Below are positions 33,193 to 42,051 of a DNA stretch of 64,000 nt, one piece after another; positions within the stretch are counted from its first letter, which is position 1, and the number at the start of each line of letters is the position of its first letter. A model generated the notes under the pieces. The model was not told the origin of the DNA and made no database searches. It saw only the letters and a program-made list of their open reading frames with translations. Source of the DNA: Paenibacillus protaetiae. GTDB taxonomy: Bacteria > Bacillota > Bacilli > Paenibacillales > Paenibacillaceae. A program made the position numbers and the translations under genes. Location: positions 1,982,501 through 2,046,500 of the forward strand of contig NZ_CP035492.1 in the NCBI RefSeq assembly GCF_004135365.1, given 5' to 3'.

Positions 33193-34605
33193 TTAATCCA
33201 AGACGGCAGGTTTAGACTCGGAGCCGCTTTCTCTTTTTTGGCGAAAAGCCTCCATCACCGCATACAACAGCGCGCAAGCAACGGCGATAGCCGCTACCGC
33301 TGCCATCCCCCAGAAAATGCCGGCATATACTTTACCCGGGGACACCGTTTGGAACGACGTCAATACACTGCCGGTTACCGCTACGCTGAATGCCCCGCTA
33401 AAAAATTGCAGCAGCTGGAACAAGCCCATGCCCGCGCCAACCGACGGCTGCGGCAGGATACGGGAAAGCTCGTTCGAAACGCCGGTCGTCAGCGAGGAGA
33501 AGCCGGTGCTAAGCAGCATGTAGGCAACCATGACCGCATACATGGACCAGTCGGCCAGGATGGCGAAGAGCAGTGCGGCAGCAACCAGTATCCAGGGCGC
33601 GTAGCGGAAAAGCAGCCGGTTGCCGTGCAAATCAATAATACCGCCGATTTTTCTGGAAATGAGCATCGACACAAGCGCGCCTGGAAAAATGATCAACCCC
33701 GCTTCGCCGGGCGTCAAGCCGTATGAACGGGCAAGAAGCTGCGGAAGCAGAAACAGCGAGCAGAAGCTGCACATATAAGCGGCAATGCCTAAAAAGCTTA
33801 ATGTCATATAACGTTTGTTGCCAAACAGGTCAGGCTGTACGAACGGATTGCCCGCGCTGCGGATGCGCAGCCAAAATAATAGAATCGATATGCCGCCTGC
33901 TATAAGCGCCAGCCAGCTGCGGTTCGTCATATAGAGCAGCAGCCCCGTTGTGCCAATACCAAGGCATACCGCTCCCGATATGTCGAAGGACACTGTTTTG
34001 GACTTTTCGCGAGGCAGCAGTCTCAGGAAAAACGGGATAACTGCAAGGCTCGCAGCCGACACGATAAACAGTTCATGCCAGCCTAAGTATTCGGTTATCG
34101 CCCCGCCGATTACAGGGCCGAGGCCAAGCCCCAGCGAACTTGCCGACATAATGACGGACATCGCTTTGCCTCGCCGCTCCGTCGGTATAAACCGGGTAAC
34201 CAGCATAATGCCAAGCGCCGGAATGGAAGCCGCGCCGGAAGCTTGAATGAGCCGGGCGACCAGGAGCAGCGCGAAATTCCCGCTAAACAAACCAAGCAGA
34301 GAAGCCAGCCCAAACGAAAGCAGACCAGTAATAAGCAGTGTCCGGATGGGCAAATAATCGGACAGCCGGCTGTACGTAATGGATGAGATGGCAAATACGA
34401 TGGAATAGCCGGTAACGATCCACGAAGCCGTCGTTGTGGATAAACCAAATTGCTCCGTGACTGTCGGCAATGCCAAGTTAAACATCATCGTATTCATGAC
34501 AACCAGAATAACCGTCACGCCAAGCAGCAGCGTGACGATGTTTTCCTTCATGCGAAACTCCGTTTGCTGCCTATCCGCAGCTTGCGTGGTCCGCTTTTTT
34601 TTCAT
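33193..34605 (-). CDS. MFS drug transporter, 14-helix (TetL/QacA-like) type
   Basis: A 470-residue export pump of the DHA2 kind. Motif A-like YSRLSDYLPIRTLL lies after helix 2, and the helix-5 antiporter motif C is represented by SSLGLGLGPVIGGAI. The Arg in VARLIQASGAASIPA is the conserved helix-4 site. Fourteen hydrophobic segments fit its length. Export of a drug or tetracycline-like compound by proton antiport is likely; the substrate is not readable. The ATG has an AAGGAGG site nine bases away. It is divergent from an ArsR-family gene with a perfect operator directly downstream of its -10 box, so de-repression by an inducer is expected. Confidence 0.88.
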   Translation of the reverse strand: MKKKRTTQAADRQQTEFRMKENIVTLLLGVTVILVVMNTMMFNLALPTVTEQFGLSTTTASWIVTGYSIVFAISSITYSRLSDYLPIRTLLITGLLSFGLASLLGLFSGNFALLLVARLIQASGAASIPALGIMLVTRFIPTERRGKAMSVIMSASSLGLGLGPVIGGAITEYLGWHELFIVSAASLAVIPFFLRLLPREKSKTVSFDISGAVCLGIGTTGLLLYMTNRSWLALIAGGISILLFWLRIRSAGNPFVQPDLFGNKRYMTLSFLGIAAYMCSFCSLFLLPQLLARSYGLTPGEAGLIIFPGALVSMLISRKIGGIIDLHGNRLLFRYAPWILVAAALLFAILADWSMYAVMVAYMLLSTGFSSLTTGVSNELSRILPQPSVGAGMGLFQLLQFFSGAFSVAVTGSVLTSFQTVSPGKVYAGIFWGMAAVAAIAVACALLYAVMEAFRQKRESGSESKPAVLD

Positions 34606-34643
34606 ATCGGTTTCCTCCTTCAGCTTTCTCTGTTTTGAACAAG

Positions 34644-34675
34644 TTCTATTGTTCTATAATCATCGAACAATAGAA
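34644..34675. promoter_or_regulatory. Operator between the MFS pump and ArsR genes
   Basis: A perfect 11-bp inverted repeat TTCTATTGTTC (34644-34654) and GAACAATAGAA (34665-34675) with a 10-base spacer. It directly follows the -10 box of the pump gene, where a bound repressor would block transcription. Confidence 0.7.
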
Positions 34676-34703
34676 ATATAGCATGGAATATGATACAATT
34701 CAA
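34675..34703 (-). promoter_or_regulatory. Sigma-A promoter of the second MFS gene
   Basis: Minus-strand TTGAAT (34698-34703), 17-base spacer, TATATT (34675-34680), immediately before the operator. Confidence 0.6.
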
Positions 34704-34745
34704 TTAAAACTTTAGCAGCCCGTTTTAACATAAGGAGGGTTTCCT

Positions 34746-35078
34746 ATGAAACCGCTATACCATCCCGCTACCGAAGATATTCAGCTTACTTCGGTTCTAT
34801 ATGCGTTAAGCGATCCTGTCCGGCTTAGTATCGTCAAGCAAGTTATGGCGTTTGGCGAGCAGGCTTGCGGCGATATAAGCATCCCCGTTGCCAAATCAAC
34901 GATGTCGCATCATTCCAAGACCCTTCGCGAAGCCGGAATTATACAGACCAGAGTAATGGGAACACAGCGCTTGCTGTCCATCCGGCATGAAGACCTGGAA
35001 GCCCGCTTTCCGGGATTGCTGGAAGCCGTTATGAGCAATGCCCCTTCCGTTGAAGAGATAAGCTCCGGCAACGACTAA
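34746..35078 (+). CDS. ArsR/SmtB-family transcriptional repressor
   Basis: 110 residues with a winged helix: LYALSDPVRLSIVKQVM, then the recognition helix KSTMSHHSKTLREAGII and the wing VMGTQRLLSIRHEDLEARFPG. There is no CxC metal site in helix alpha3, so it may sense an organic compound rather than a metal. Relatives with the same MSHHxKTLREAG pattern commonly control adjacent MFS pumps. An AAGGAGGG site precedes the ATG. It is divergent from the MFS gene and shares its operator. Confidence 0.88.
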   Translation: MKPLYHPATEDIQLTSVLYALSDPVRLSIVKQVMAFGEQACGDISIPVAKSTMSHHSKTLREAGIIQTRVMGTQRLLSIRHEDLEARFPGLLEAVMSNAPSVEEISSGND

Positions 35079-35116
35079 ACATACAGCGCCGGATTAACCC
35101 AATCCGACAATAAATA

Positions 35117-35166
35117 TAACCAAACAAAGAGGAAGGCCCGCGTTGGCCTTCCTCTTTGTTTGGTTA
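35117..35166. terminator. Bidirectional terminator between arsR-type and VOC genes
   Basis: A perfect 22-bp inverted repeat with a 6-base loop, serving the convergent genes on both sides. Confidence 0.85.
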
Positions 35167-35196
35167 TTCGTCGGCGGCTGAATATTATCCCATCCG

Positions 35197-35649
35197 TTAT
35201 TTATCGTTTTCGAGCAGCTCGACCAGCACTTTCAGCTCCTTGAATGTATCCATATAAGCATAACGGCCGCCGGTATACTCCCCTTTTTGCTGCAGAGGGA
35301 ATCCGTTTGTCTCCAGAAGCGTTACCTTCTCCTTCATGCCTTCAATGAAAAAAGCGATATGATGCGGCCCTTCGCCATGCTCGTCCAAATAATTGCGCCA
35401 GGTGCTGGGATGAAGATCCGGCTCTATCAGCTCCAGCTGCAGCGATCCCATATCAATAAATGCGAGCTTCGCCCGCGCTTCGCTAGGCTCTCCGTTGTAT
35501 TCGGTTTGCGCTTTGTCAGCTGCATCGGTCCACCTCGCTTCAGGTTTCGGAACCCCAAAAAAGTCCGCATACGCCTGGCTCACCTTATCAATATCATGCA
35601 CCAGTATACCGATTTGCGTAATGACGTTATTGCCCAATAATCCTGCCAT
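35197..35649 (-). CDS. VOC-family protein (glyoxalase/methylmalonyl-CoA epimerase-like)
   Basis: Two beta-alpha-beta-beta-beta modules in 150 residues. Metal-ligand candidates are the His in ITQIGILVHDID, the Glu in LQLELIEP, the His pair in GPHHIAFFIEG and the Glu in KVLVELLEN, the order seen in methylmalonyl-CoA epimerases and related VOC enzymes. The loop before LAFIDMG is longer than usual. Cytosolic; reaction unknown. It is monocistronic, facing a strong terminator, and divergent from the isomerase gene at 35858, although no shared regulator is visible. Confidence 0.78.
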   Translation of the reverse strand: MAGLLGNNVITQIGILVHDIDKVSQAYADFFGVPKPEARWTDAADKAQTEYNGEPSEARAKLAFIDMGSLQLELIEPDLHPSTWRNYLDEHGEGPHHIAFFIEGMKEKVTLLETNGFPLQQKGEYTGGRYAYMDTFKELKVLVELLENDK

Positions 35650-35857
35650 AATGGAAAATCATCCTTTCGGCTTCATATAATGGCCAATCTAATCTGTCGT
35701 ACTGCAGCTTTTTTTATAACTTGACCTCAATTACGATAACGGTTTCATCATACCGATAGAGGAAAATATCGTCAATCGCTTTTTCCGTATGGTATACTCA
35801 TCGCGTATCCATTTTTTTGCATTCTGAACCTATCGACGATAAAAGGAAGGGATGTAT

Positions 35858-36691
35858 ATGCGGCTTGGCGGACAAGTATTTCTAGAGGATAAAAATCCGG
35901 ACAGCTGGGCGGAAGCGCTGGTCCTGGCAGGCTTTCGGGCTACCACCTGCCCCGTAAACGGGCAAGATGAGCTTGCAGATGCAGACCGCTATATGGCAGC
36001 TGCCCGCAAACACGATATTGTCATTGCCGAAGTTGGCGCCTGGAGCAATCCGATCAGCCCCAACGAGGAAGCAAGAAGCAAAGCGGTCGCTTATTGCATC
36101 GAGCGGCTGGAGCTGGCCGAACGGCTCAGCGCGCAATGCTGCGTCAACATCGCTGGCTCCCGCAGCGAGCAATGGGACGGCCCGCATCCGGACAATTTCA
36201 GCACCGATACGTTTGAGCTGATTGTTGATACGGTAAGGACCATTATTGATGCTGTAAAACCGGAGCGGACCGTATTTGCGCTGGAGATGATGCCGTGGGT
36301 ATTCCCCGATTCGGCCGACAGCTACCTGGCTTTAATTAAAGCGATTGACCGGAAAGGATTTGGCGTCCATTTTGATCCCGTTAACATCGTAAGCAGCCCA
36401 AGGGTGTATTATCGGAACGGGGAGATGATCCGCGACTTTTTTGCCAAGCTGGGACCGTATATCCGCAACTGCCATGCGAAGGACATTTTGCTGCGCGGGC
36501 AATTAACCGTTCATTTGGATGAAGTGATTCCGGGTCTTGGCGCGCTGGATTACCGGACGTTCCTGACCGAGCTGAACAAGCTGCATCCGGACACCGCTCT
36601 TATTATCGAACATCTGTCGACGAACGAAGATTACACGCAAGCTGCAAGCTACATACGCGGCGTCGCCGCCGAACTGGACATAACCTTATAA
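35858..36691 (+). CDS. Sugar phosphate isomerase/epimerase-like TIM-barrel protein
   Basis: An AP-endonuclease-2/xylose isomerase-like barrel of 277 residues. Candidate metal ligands are Glu in VIAEVGAWSN, Glu in FALEMMPWVF, Asp and His in GVHFDPVNI, His in IRNCHAKDI and Glu in LIIEHLS. Such proteins isomerise or epimerise sugars or inositols; the substrate is unknown. I chose ATG 35858 because GGAAGGG sits right against the ATG at 35852. No carbohydrate transporter is adjacent, so it probably acts alone in this locus. A hairpin follows. Confidence 0.8.
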   Translation: MRLGGQVFLEDKNPDSWAEALVLAGFRATTCPVNGQDELADADRYMAAARKHDIVIAEVGAWSNPISPNEEARSKAVAYCIERLELAERLSAQCCVNIAGSRSEQWDGPHPDNFSTDTFELIVDTVRTIIDAVKPERTVFALEMMPWVFPDSADSYLALIKAIDRKGFGVHFDPVNIVSSPRVYYRNGEMIRDFFAKLGPYIRNCHAKDILLRGQLTVHLDEVIPGLGALDYRTFLTELNKLHPDTALIIEHLSTNEDYTQAASYIRGVAAELDITL

Positions 36692-36701
36692 CCGCATCAC
36701 T

Positions 36702-36754
36702 ATACAAAGGGACTGCCGAAAGCCGGAGACGGCTTAGGGACAGTCCCTTTGTAT
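36702..36754. terminator. Terminator between convergent isomerase and TauE genes
   Basis: A 14-bp perfect outer stem (36702-36715 and 36741-36754) with an inner AGCCG/CGGCT arm. Confidence 0.75.
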
Positions 36755-36785
36755 TCCGCCTGAGACAATGCGGTCTGCAGGCAAG

Positions 36786-37529
36786 CTACTCCAAAATTAA
36801 ATAAATAGCGCCGATTGCCGCAAGCGCAAGCACGATGCGCTGGAACAGCTTTTGCGGAATATGCGGCAGCACTTTAAATCCGGCAAGCGCGCCGATGGCC
36901 ACGACTGGTATCATCCAGGCGTTTAACGTTAATGAATGCGGCGTAATCAGCCCCAAATAAACGGTAAACGGCACCTTGATCAGATTGATAATAAAAAAGA
37001 AATACGCATTCGTGCCCACAAAGGTTGTTTTATTAATCCCCTTCGACAGCAAATAAACCGACATGATGCTGCCCGCCGCATTGCCGATCATCGTTGTAAA
37101 ACCGGCAAGAATGCCCAAGCTTCCGTTGACAGCCCGCGATTTGGAAAATGAGAAATTCATTGCTTTTTCCAAACGGCCCTGAAACAGGAAAAGAACAATA
37201 AGCACCAGCACGAGTGCGCCGATCAGAACAGACAGCTGGCCGTTGCTGATTTCCCCAAGCACAAAATAGCCGGCAACAATACCTGCCAGCACCCACGGCA
37301 GGAGAACAACGAGATACTTCCACACGACCGTCTTCCGGTAATACAGAATCGCGATAATATCCCCTGTAATCAAAATCGGCGTCAATAGGCCAACCGATTC
37401 GCGGGCGGGAAAAATGCTGGCCAGCATGGCCGCGACAAAAATGCCCAGCGTCGGCATGCCGGTTTTCGAAAATCCGACAAGCAGCGCGCCAATGGCGGTA
37501 ACGACAATTTGCAGTACGGTATAGTCCAT
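36786..37529 (-). CDS. TauE/SafE-family anion exporter-like membrane protein
   Basis: 247 residues, about eight helices in two homologous halves. The first half has GALLVGFSKTGMPTLGI. The second has ILAGFTTMIGNAAGSIMSVYLL, the TauE/SafE pattern with Gly/Asn in the membrane. Relatives move sulfite, sulfoacetate or other organic anions. The substrate cannot be inferred because no sulfur-metabolism gene lies nearby. The hydrophobic C-terminus (LALAAIGAIYLILE) is complete. Single-gene unit between hairpins. Confidence 0.85.
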   Translation of the reverse strand: MDYTVLQIVVTAIGALLVGFSKTGMPTLGIFVAAMLASIFPARESVGLLTPILITGDIIAILYYRKTVVWKYLVVLLPWVLAGIVAGYFVLGEISNGQLSVLIGALVLVLIVLFLFQGRLEKAMNFSFSKSRAVNGSLGILAGFTTMIGNAAGSIMSVYLLSKGINKTTFVGTNAYFFFIINLIKVPFTVYLGLITPHSLTLNAWMIPVVAIGALAGFKVLPHIPQKLFQRIVLALAAIGAIYLILE

Positions 37530-37667
37530 AACTTCACCTTTCAGATGCGAATGTCATAATGGCCCTTTTCACACTGTACGGCAACGCTTCCAATCTGTAA
37601 ATATAAACCTGCTGTTTTTATGCAATCAAATCCGACATCCGCGCGAAAATCCCCGCACCGCAATCGT

Positions 37668-38696
37668 TTATAAAATGGCTTTCAGACCAGCCGTTAAAAC
37701 AGCTGTCAAATGCAGCGCTTTTTTCTTCTCCAGCATACGGTTTATTACCATTTCGCGCTCGGCTTGCTGCTTGAAATCCAAAAACAGCTGCTGTGCCTGC
37801 TCCAGCAGCAGCACCGATGAATTGGATTGCTGCAAATAGCGGATATAATTGACCGTTTTGCTTACTTGAAGCCCAATGACTTCAAGCGCGAGGCTGTTCA
37901 GCAGGCTGCCGCAAGCTCCGCTCGCCACTGCTTCCTCGATGCCGCTCCCGCCAATCAGCGCGGCCGGCCCTTCCTCCTCGCCCAATCGGCCAACCGCAAT
38001 CGAACCGCCGGCAAGCATTACAATGCCTGAAGCCGCCGCTGCCGTACCGGATCGTCCAAGCACGCCGCCGATAGCCTGGGCAACTCCCGGCATAGCCAGC
38101 GCAGCAGCCGTCTCGCTTTCGCTTATAAAGGCATATATGCCTTTTTCTAGCAAGCTTGAACCGTCCAGCTTCATTTCTTTTAATAAATCGGCTGTTCCTT
38201 CAACGATTTTTTTGCCGTGTTTCTCTAGTCCGCATATGCGGGATATTTCCTCCACCGATTCCTTAGGATCTTTCTCCTCGCCGGCTCCTTCAATTTTGTC
38301 AAAAGGCTGATAAAGCGGCGTTAGAATTGCCTCCTGCACAATAAGAAACAATTGGGCTTGTTCCTCCGGCGTGCGCAAATATTCCACAATCAGATCTTCA
38401 GCCGATTTCGGTTTCAGCGATTCGCTCATCGGCTCCATATACCGGAACGACCAGCTGTCCCGCCATGCTTGTTTGCGGAGCAACCTTTCCTGCACCTTGG
38501 AGAATGCCTGATCTTTATGCATTTTGTTCAGCGAGTTAAAAAGCCCGCTTTTTTGCGACAGCTCATTTTGCTTCGCCTGCAGCTGGATCAGCTCTTGATG
38601 CTCTGAAGTAATATCCATTTCCATTCTGCGGTAAATCAATTTGAGAAGAAGCGCAAGCCCTTCTTCGTCCAGCAGGAACACATTTGCTGCTCTCAT
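37668..38696 (-). CDS. Protein of unknown function with Gly/Ala-rich hydrophobic core
   Basis: I do not recognise this 342-residue protein. The first 130 residues are helical and charged, with coiled-coil character (EHQELIQLQAKQNELSQK). A Gly/Ala-rich hydrophobic stretch around residues 210-255 (GGVLGRSGTAAAASGIVMLA) could insert in a membrane but has too many small residues for a normal helix bundle. The C-terminus is helical again (FLDFKQQAEREMVINRM). The ATG at 38696 has an AAGGAG site; the longer frame to 38813 is rejected. The gene lies downstream of the pst-phoU terminator, so it is transcribed independently. Confidence 0.6.
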   Translation of the reverse strand: MRAANVFLLDEEGLALLLKLIYRRMEMDITSEHQELIQLQAKQNELSQKSGLFNSLNKMHKDQAFSKVQERLLRKQAWRDSWSFRYMEPMSESLKPKSAEDLIVEYLRTPEEQAQLFLIVQEAILTPLYQPFDKIEGAGEEKDPKESVEEISRICGLEKHGKKIVEGTADLLKEMKLDGSSLLEKGIYAFISESETAAALAMPGVAQAIGGVLGRSGTAAAASGIVMLAGGSIAVGRLGEEEGPAALIGGSGIEEAVASGACGSLLNSLALEVIGLQVSKTVNYIRYLQQSNSSVLLLEQAQQLFLDFKQQAEREMVINRMLEKKKALHLTAVLTAGLKAIL

Positions 38697-38790
38697 TGTC
38701 CGTCTCCTTGTTATCCATTGCCGGCTTGTATCCAGCGGCAGTCTTTGCCTTATCATACCATTTTCTGCATTCCAATGACGAACGGCCAGC

Positions 38791-38849
38791 AAAAAAATGC
38801 CCCTCGCGGACATCGGAAGCAGTTCATTCGCCGATGTGCCGCGAGGGGC
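38791..38849 (-). terminator. Terminator of the pst-phoU operon
   Basis: GCCCCTCGCGG with an added ACATCGG arm (38799-38816) pairs with 38831-38849. On the minus strand seven T follow the stem. Confidence 0.85.
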
Positions 38850-38884
38850 GCTTTGTACAGGCAGCGGCCGGAACAGCCGCCGCC

Positions 38885-39544
38885 TTACAGATTCAAATCC
38901 GGGCGTTTGCCGGTCACAAGATAAACAACGCTTTCGCCAATATTGGTCGCATGGTCGGCAATCCGCTCAATAGAGCGGCCAACAAACAGCAGATGGATCG
39001 ATTGGGAAATGCTTGCAGGCGTTTCCGTCATCAATGCAACAAGCTCGATTAAAATTTGCTTGTAAAGCGCATCAATTGTATCGTCTTCCTTTGCCATTTT
39101 GTACGCGAGGCCGATATCTTCGCGGATGTACGACTGAATCGACTCGTATATCATCGTTTGGCAAATTTCCGCCATGCGGGGCAGATCAATCAGCGGTTTG
39201 ATCAGCCGCTCGCCTTGGATGCGGATAACCGCTTTGGCGATGTCCACGGACAAATCGCCCATCCGCTCAAGATCGCTTGCCATTTTGAACGCTATCAGAA
39301 TCCGGCGCAAATCTTTGGCTACCGGCTGCTGAGTCGCAATAATTTTAGCGCCAACCTGGGAAATGCGCTCTTCGATCTGATTGAGCTCCATATCTTTTTT
39401 AATAATCGTTTCGGCACTGGCCTTATCGAGCATTTGCAGCGCCTTCATCGATTCGCCAAGCACGTTCTCGACGCGCTCGCCCATCTCCACCAGCATCTGC
39501 TTCAGCTGCTCCAAGCCTTCGTCCAGTTCTTTTCTAATTACCAT
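38885..39544 (-). CDS. phoU: Phosphate transport regulator PhoU
   Basis: A 219-residue protein of two three-helix bundles. Each half carries the PhoU metal-binding pattern: DLERMGDLSVDIAKAV and SIERIADHATNIGESVVYL. It binds the Pst transporter and damps PhoR signalling and phosphate import when phosphate is plentiful. It is the last gene of the pst operon, 68 bases after the second pstB. Length and motifs are normal. Confidence 0.95.
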   Translation of the reverse strand: MVIRKELDEGLEQLKQMLVEMGERVENVLGESMKALQMLDKASAETIIKKDMELNQIEERISQVGAKIIATQQPVAKDLRRILIAFKMASDLERMGDLSVDIAKAVIRIQGERLIKPLIDLPRMAEICQTMIYESIQSYIREDIGLAYKMAKEDDTIDALYKQILIELVALMTETPASISQSIHLLFVGRSIERIADHATNIGESVVYLVTGKRPDLNL

Positions 39545-39612
39545 GCCCCTTCACTCCCTTTACCCGGTTATGCCGGTATAGATCTGTTGTTTGAGCGTGT
39601 TGCCGGTTCTTG

Positions 39613-40368
39613 TCAGCCAAATCTGCCCGTAATATACTGCTCGGTTCTGGAATCTACCGGATTCGAGAACAGCTCTTCCGTCTGGCCCGCTTCCACAACC
39701 TCGCCGTTTAAGAAGAAGACGGTTTGATCGGACACACGAGCCGCCTGGTGCATGTTGTGCGTGACCATCACAATTGTATATTTCTCCTTCAGCTCTTGAA
39801 CCAGTTCTTCAATCTTCAGGGTGGAGATTGGATCAAGCGCGGAAGTCGATTCGTCCATCAGCAGCACTTCGGGCTGCACGGCAAGCGCTCTTGCAATGCA
39901 AAGCCGCTGCTGCTGGCCGCCCGAGAGCCCCATAGCAGACTTATGCAGCAGGTCCTTCACTTCATTCCATAAAGATGCGCCGATCAAGCTTTGTTCGACA
40001 AGCTCGTCTAACCTTTTTTTATCTTTGATTTTATGAAGGCGCGGTCCGTAAGCGACATTATCATAGATAGAGCTGAGAAACGGATTAGGCTGCTGGAACA
40101 CCATGCCTACCCGTTTGCGGAGCGTTTCCACCTGCATTTGAGGCGAATACACATCTTCGCCGGAAATTTGAAGCGAACCTTCGATCCGGACACCTGGAAT
40201 AAAATCATTCATCCGGTTGATCGTGCGCAGAAACGTTGATTTGCCGCAGCCGGACGGGCCGATAAGCGCCGTGACAGCATGCTCCGGAATTTCGAGATTC
40301 AGCTTTTTCAGCGCGTGAAAATCGCTGTAATACAGCTGGAGATCGGTTACGCTAATTTTGGTTGGCAT
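39613..40368 (-). CDS. pstB: Phosphate ABC transporter ATPase PstB (second copy)
   Basis: ATP-binding subunit of the high-affinity phosphate importer. Walker [11 protein letters not shown]-loop FQQPNPF, signature LSGGQQQR, Walker [13 protein letters not shown] and the switch His in VTHNMHQ are all present. The Walker B is followed by Ser where most PstB have Pro (MDES versus MDEP), but the catalytic Glu is kept. It lies 20 bases after the first pstB. The two copies differ clearly, so this is an old duplication, an arrangement also found in Bacillus (pstBA/pstBB). Confidence 0.93.
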   Translation of the reverse strand: MPTKISVTDLQLYYSDFHALKKLNLEIPEHAVTALIGPSGCGKSTFLRTINRMNDFIPGVRIEGSLQISGEDVYSPQMQVETLRKRVGMVFQQPNPFLSSIYDNVAYGPRLHKIKDKKRLDELVEQSLIGASLWNEVKDLLHKSAMGLSGGQQQRLCIARALAVQPEVLLMDESTSALDPISTLKIEELVQELKEKYTIVMVTHNMHQAARVSDQTVFFLNGEVVEAGQTEELFSNPVDSRTEQYITGRFG

Positions 40369-40388
40369 TGTTTGTTGTCCTCCTTTCC

Positions 40389-41147
40389 TTAGCCGAATCG
40401 GCCGGAAATGTAATCATCGGTCGCCTTTTCTTTCGGCTCGGTAAATATTTTTTGCGTATCGTCATGCTCAATCAGCTTGCCCATATAGAAAAAGGCTGTT
40501 TTATCCGAAATACGCGCTGCCTGATGCATGTTATGCGTCACGATGACGATGCAGTAATCACGCTTCAGCTCCGAAATCAGTTCCTCAATTTTGGATGTGG
40601 ATACCGGATCAAGCGCCGAAGCCGGTTCGTCCATCAAAATGATGCGGGGCTGAACGGCAATCGAACGCGCGATGCAAAGCCGCTGCTGCTGACCGCCGGA
40701 AAGCGCCAGCGCGGACTGCTTCAGCCGGTCTTTCGTTTCGTCCCACAACGCTGCTTTACGCAGGCTTTGCTCCACAATTTCGTCCAGCTTCTTTTTATTT
40801 TTTATGCCATGATAACGCGGTCCAAACGCGATATTTTCATAGATCGATTTGTGGAACGGGTTAGGCCTTTGCCATACCATTCCGATTTGCTGGCGGAGCA
40901 GCACAACGTCTACTCCCGGCTCCAGTATATTGCGGTCCCCGATCCAAGCTTCCCCTTGAATCCGGGCGTCGGCAATGAGATCGTTCATCCGGTTCAGGCT
41001 GCGCAGAAACGTTGATTTGCCGCAGCCGGACGGGCCGATAAGCGCTGTTACCTGTTTTTCTTCAAAATCAAGCGAAACCGATTTAACGGCTTCTTTTTCG
41101 CCATAAAATACACTTAAGTTTTTAACCGATAATGCCAGATCCCCCAT
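40389..41147 (-). CDS. pstB: Phosphate ABC transporter ATPase PstB (first copy)
   Basis: The first of two PstB subunits. Walker [11 protein letters not shown]-loop WQRPNPF, signature ALSGGQQQR, Walker [14 protein letters not shown] and the His switch VTHNMHQ are intact. Both copies end in YI(S/T)GRFG, the usual PstB C-terminus. It follows pstA by 17 bases and precedes the second copy by 20, within a single transcript. Whether the two form a heterodimer or replace one another cannot be told from sequence. Confidence 0.93.
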   Translation of the reverse strand: MGDLALSVKNLSVFYGEKEAVKSVSLDFEEKQVTALIGPSGCGKSTFLRSLNRMNDLIADARIQGEAWIGDRNILEPGVDVVLLRQQIGMVWQRPNPFHKSIYENIAFGPRYHGIKNKKKLDEIVEQSLRKAALWDETKDRLKQSALALSGGQQQRLCIARSIAVQPRIILMDEPASALDPVSTSKIEELISELKRDYCIVIVTHNMHQAARISDKTAFFYMGKLIEHDDTQKIFTEPKEKATDDYISGRFG

Positions 41148-41164
41148 GTCGGTCCAGCTCCTTT

Positions 41165-42051
41165 CTACTTCGACGCCGTCATTTTGCGGTATAACAGGCG
41201 GCCTATAAACCGTGCAGCAAGGTTGAACAACAATACAACAATAATCAGCACCGCCGAAGCGCCTGCGGCAATATCTTTCGTATCCGGCGCAATGCCTTCA
41301 CTGTTTACTTTCCAAATATGGACAGCCAGCGTTTCGGCCGGCCGCATCGGGTTCAGCGGCGAGAACGGGCTGAGCGGGTTCCAGTCATGGAAGTCCAGGC
41401 GCGGCGAGCTCATACCCGCCGTAAACAGCAGCGCAGCCGCTTCGCCAAATACGCGGCCCGAAGCCAGGATGGTGCCGGTCAATATATTCGGAATCGCAAT
41501 CGGCATCATGACCGATGTGATCGTTTTCCAGCGGGATAAACCAAGCGCAAGGCTTGCTTCCTTTTGCTCGCGGGGCACGCCCTTTAACGCCTGCTCGGTA
41601 ATGCGGACCATCAGCGGCAAATTAAATACCGTCAGCGCCAGCGCGCCGGACAGCAGCGAGAAACCGAAATGGAAATAGTTCACAATGACTAGCAAGCCGA
41701 ACAAACCGACCACGATCGAAGGAAACGAAGACAACACTTCAACAACGAGACGGACAAAATTCGTGAAACGGCCGGCTTTGGCATATTCACTCATATAAAT
41801 GCCGGCGCCGATGCCAAGCGGCAGCGTAATAATCAAAGTTAATACAAGCAGGAACACCGAGTTGAACAGCTGCGGCCCAATCCCCCGCCTGCTTTAATCG
41901 TTTGCGGCGGAGACGTCAGGAAATGCCAGCTGATATGCCCGACTCCCCGGAATAAAATAAACCCTAAAAGCCCGATCAAAATTAATACGATAAGACCGGT
42001 TACGGCAATAATAACGGCAGTTGCAATCCGGTCCGCTAATTTGGCGCTCAT
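41165..42051 (-). pseudogene. pstA: Phosphate ABC transporter permease PstA, split by a one-base frameshift
   Basis: Membrane permease of the phosphate importer. The N-terminal part (from ATG 42051) runs to FLTSPPQTIKAGGG and then goes out of frame. The rest continues in another frame as PQLFNSVFLLVLTLIITLPL to the end at 41165, with the permease EAA-type loop (GVPREQKEASLALGLSRWKT) intact. The break is at a run of five C (41882-41886 on the plus strand). One more base restores AGGGIGPQLFNSVF, as expected for PstA. All other operon genes are intact, so a sequencing or assembly error is more likely than real loss. The ATG overlaps the pstC stop (ATGA). Confidence 0.88.

Noticed and set aside
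36786-37529. Sulfur-metabolism operon around TauE/SafE
   Set aside because: No sulfur gene is adjacent and both sides carry terminators or unrelated genes.
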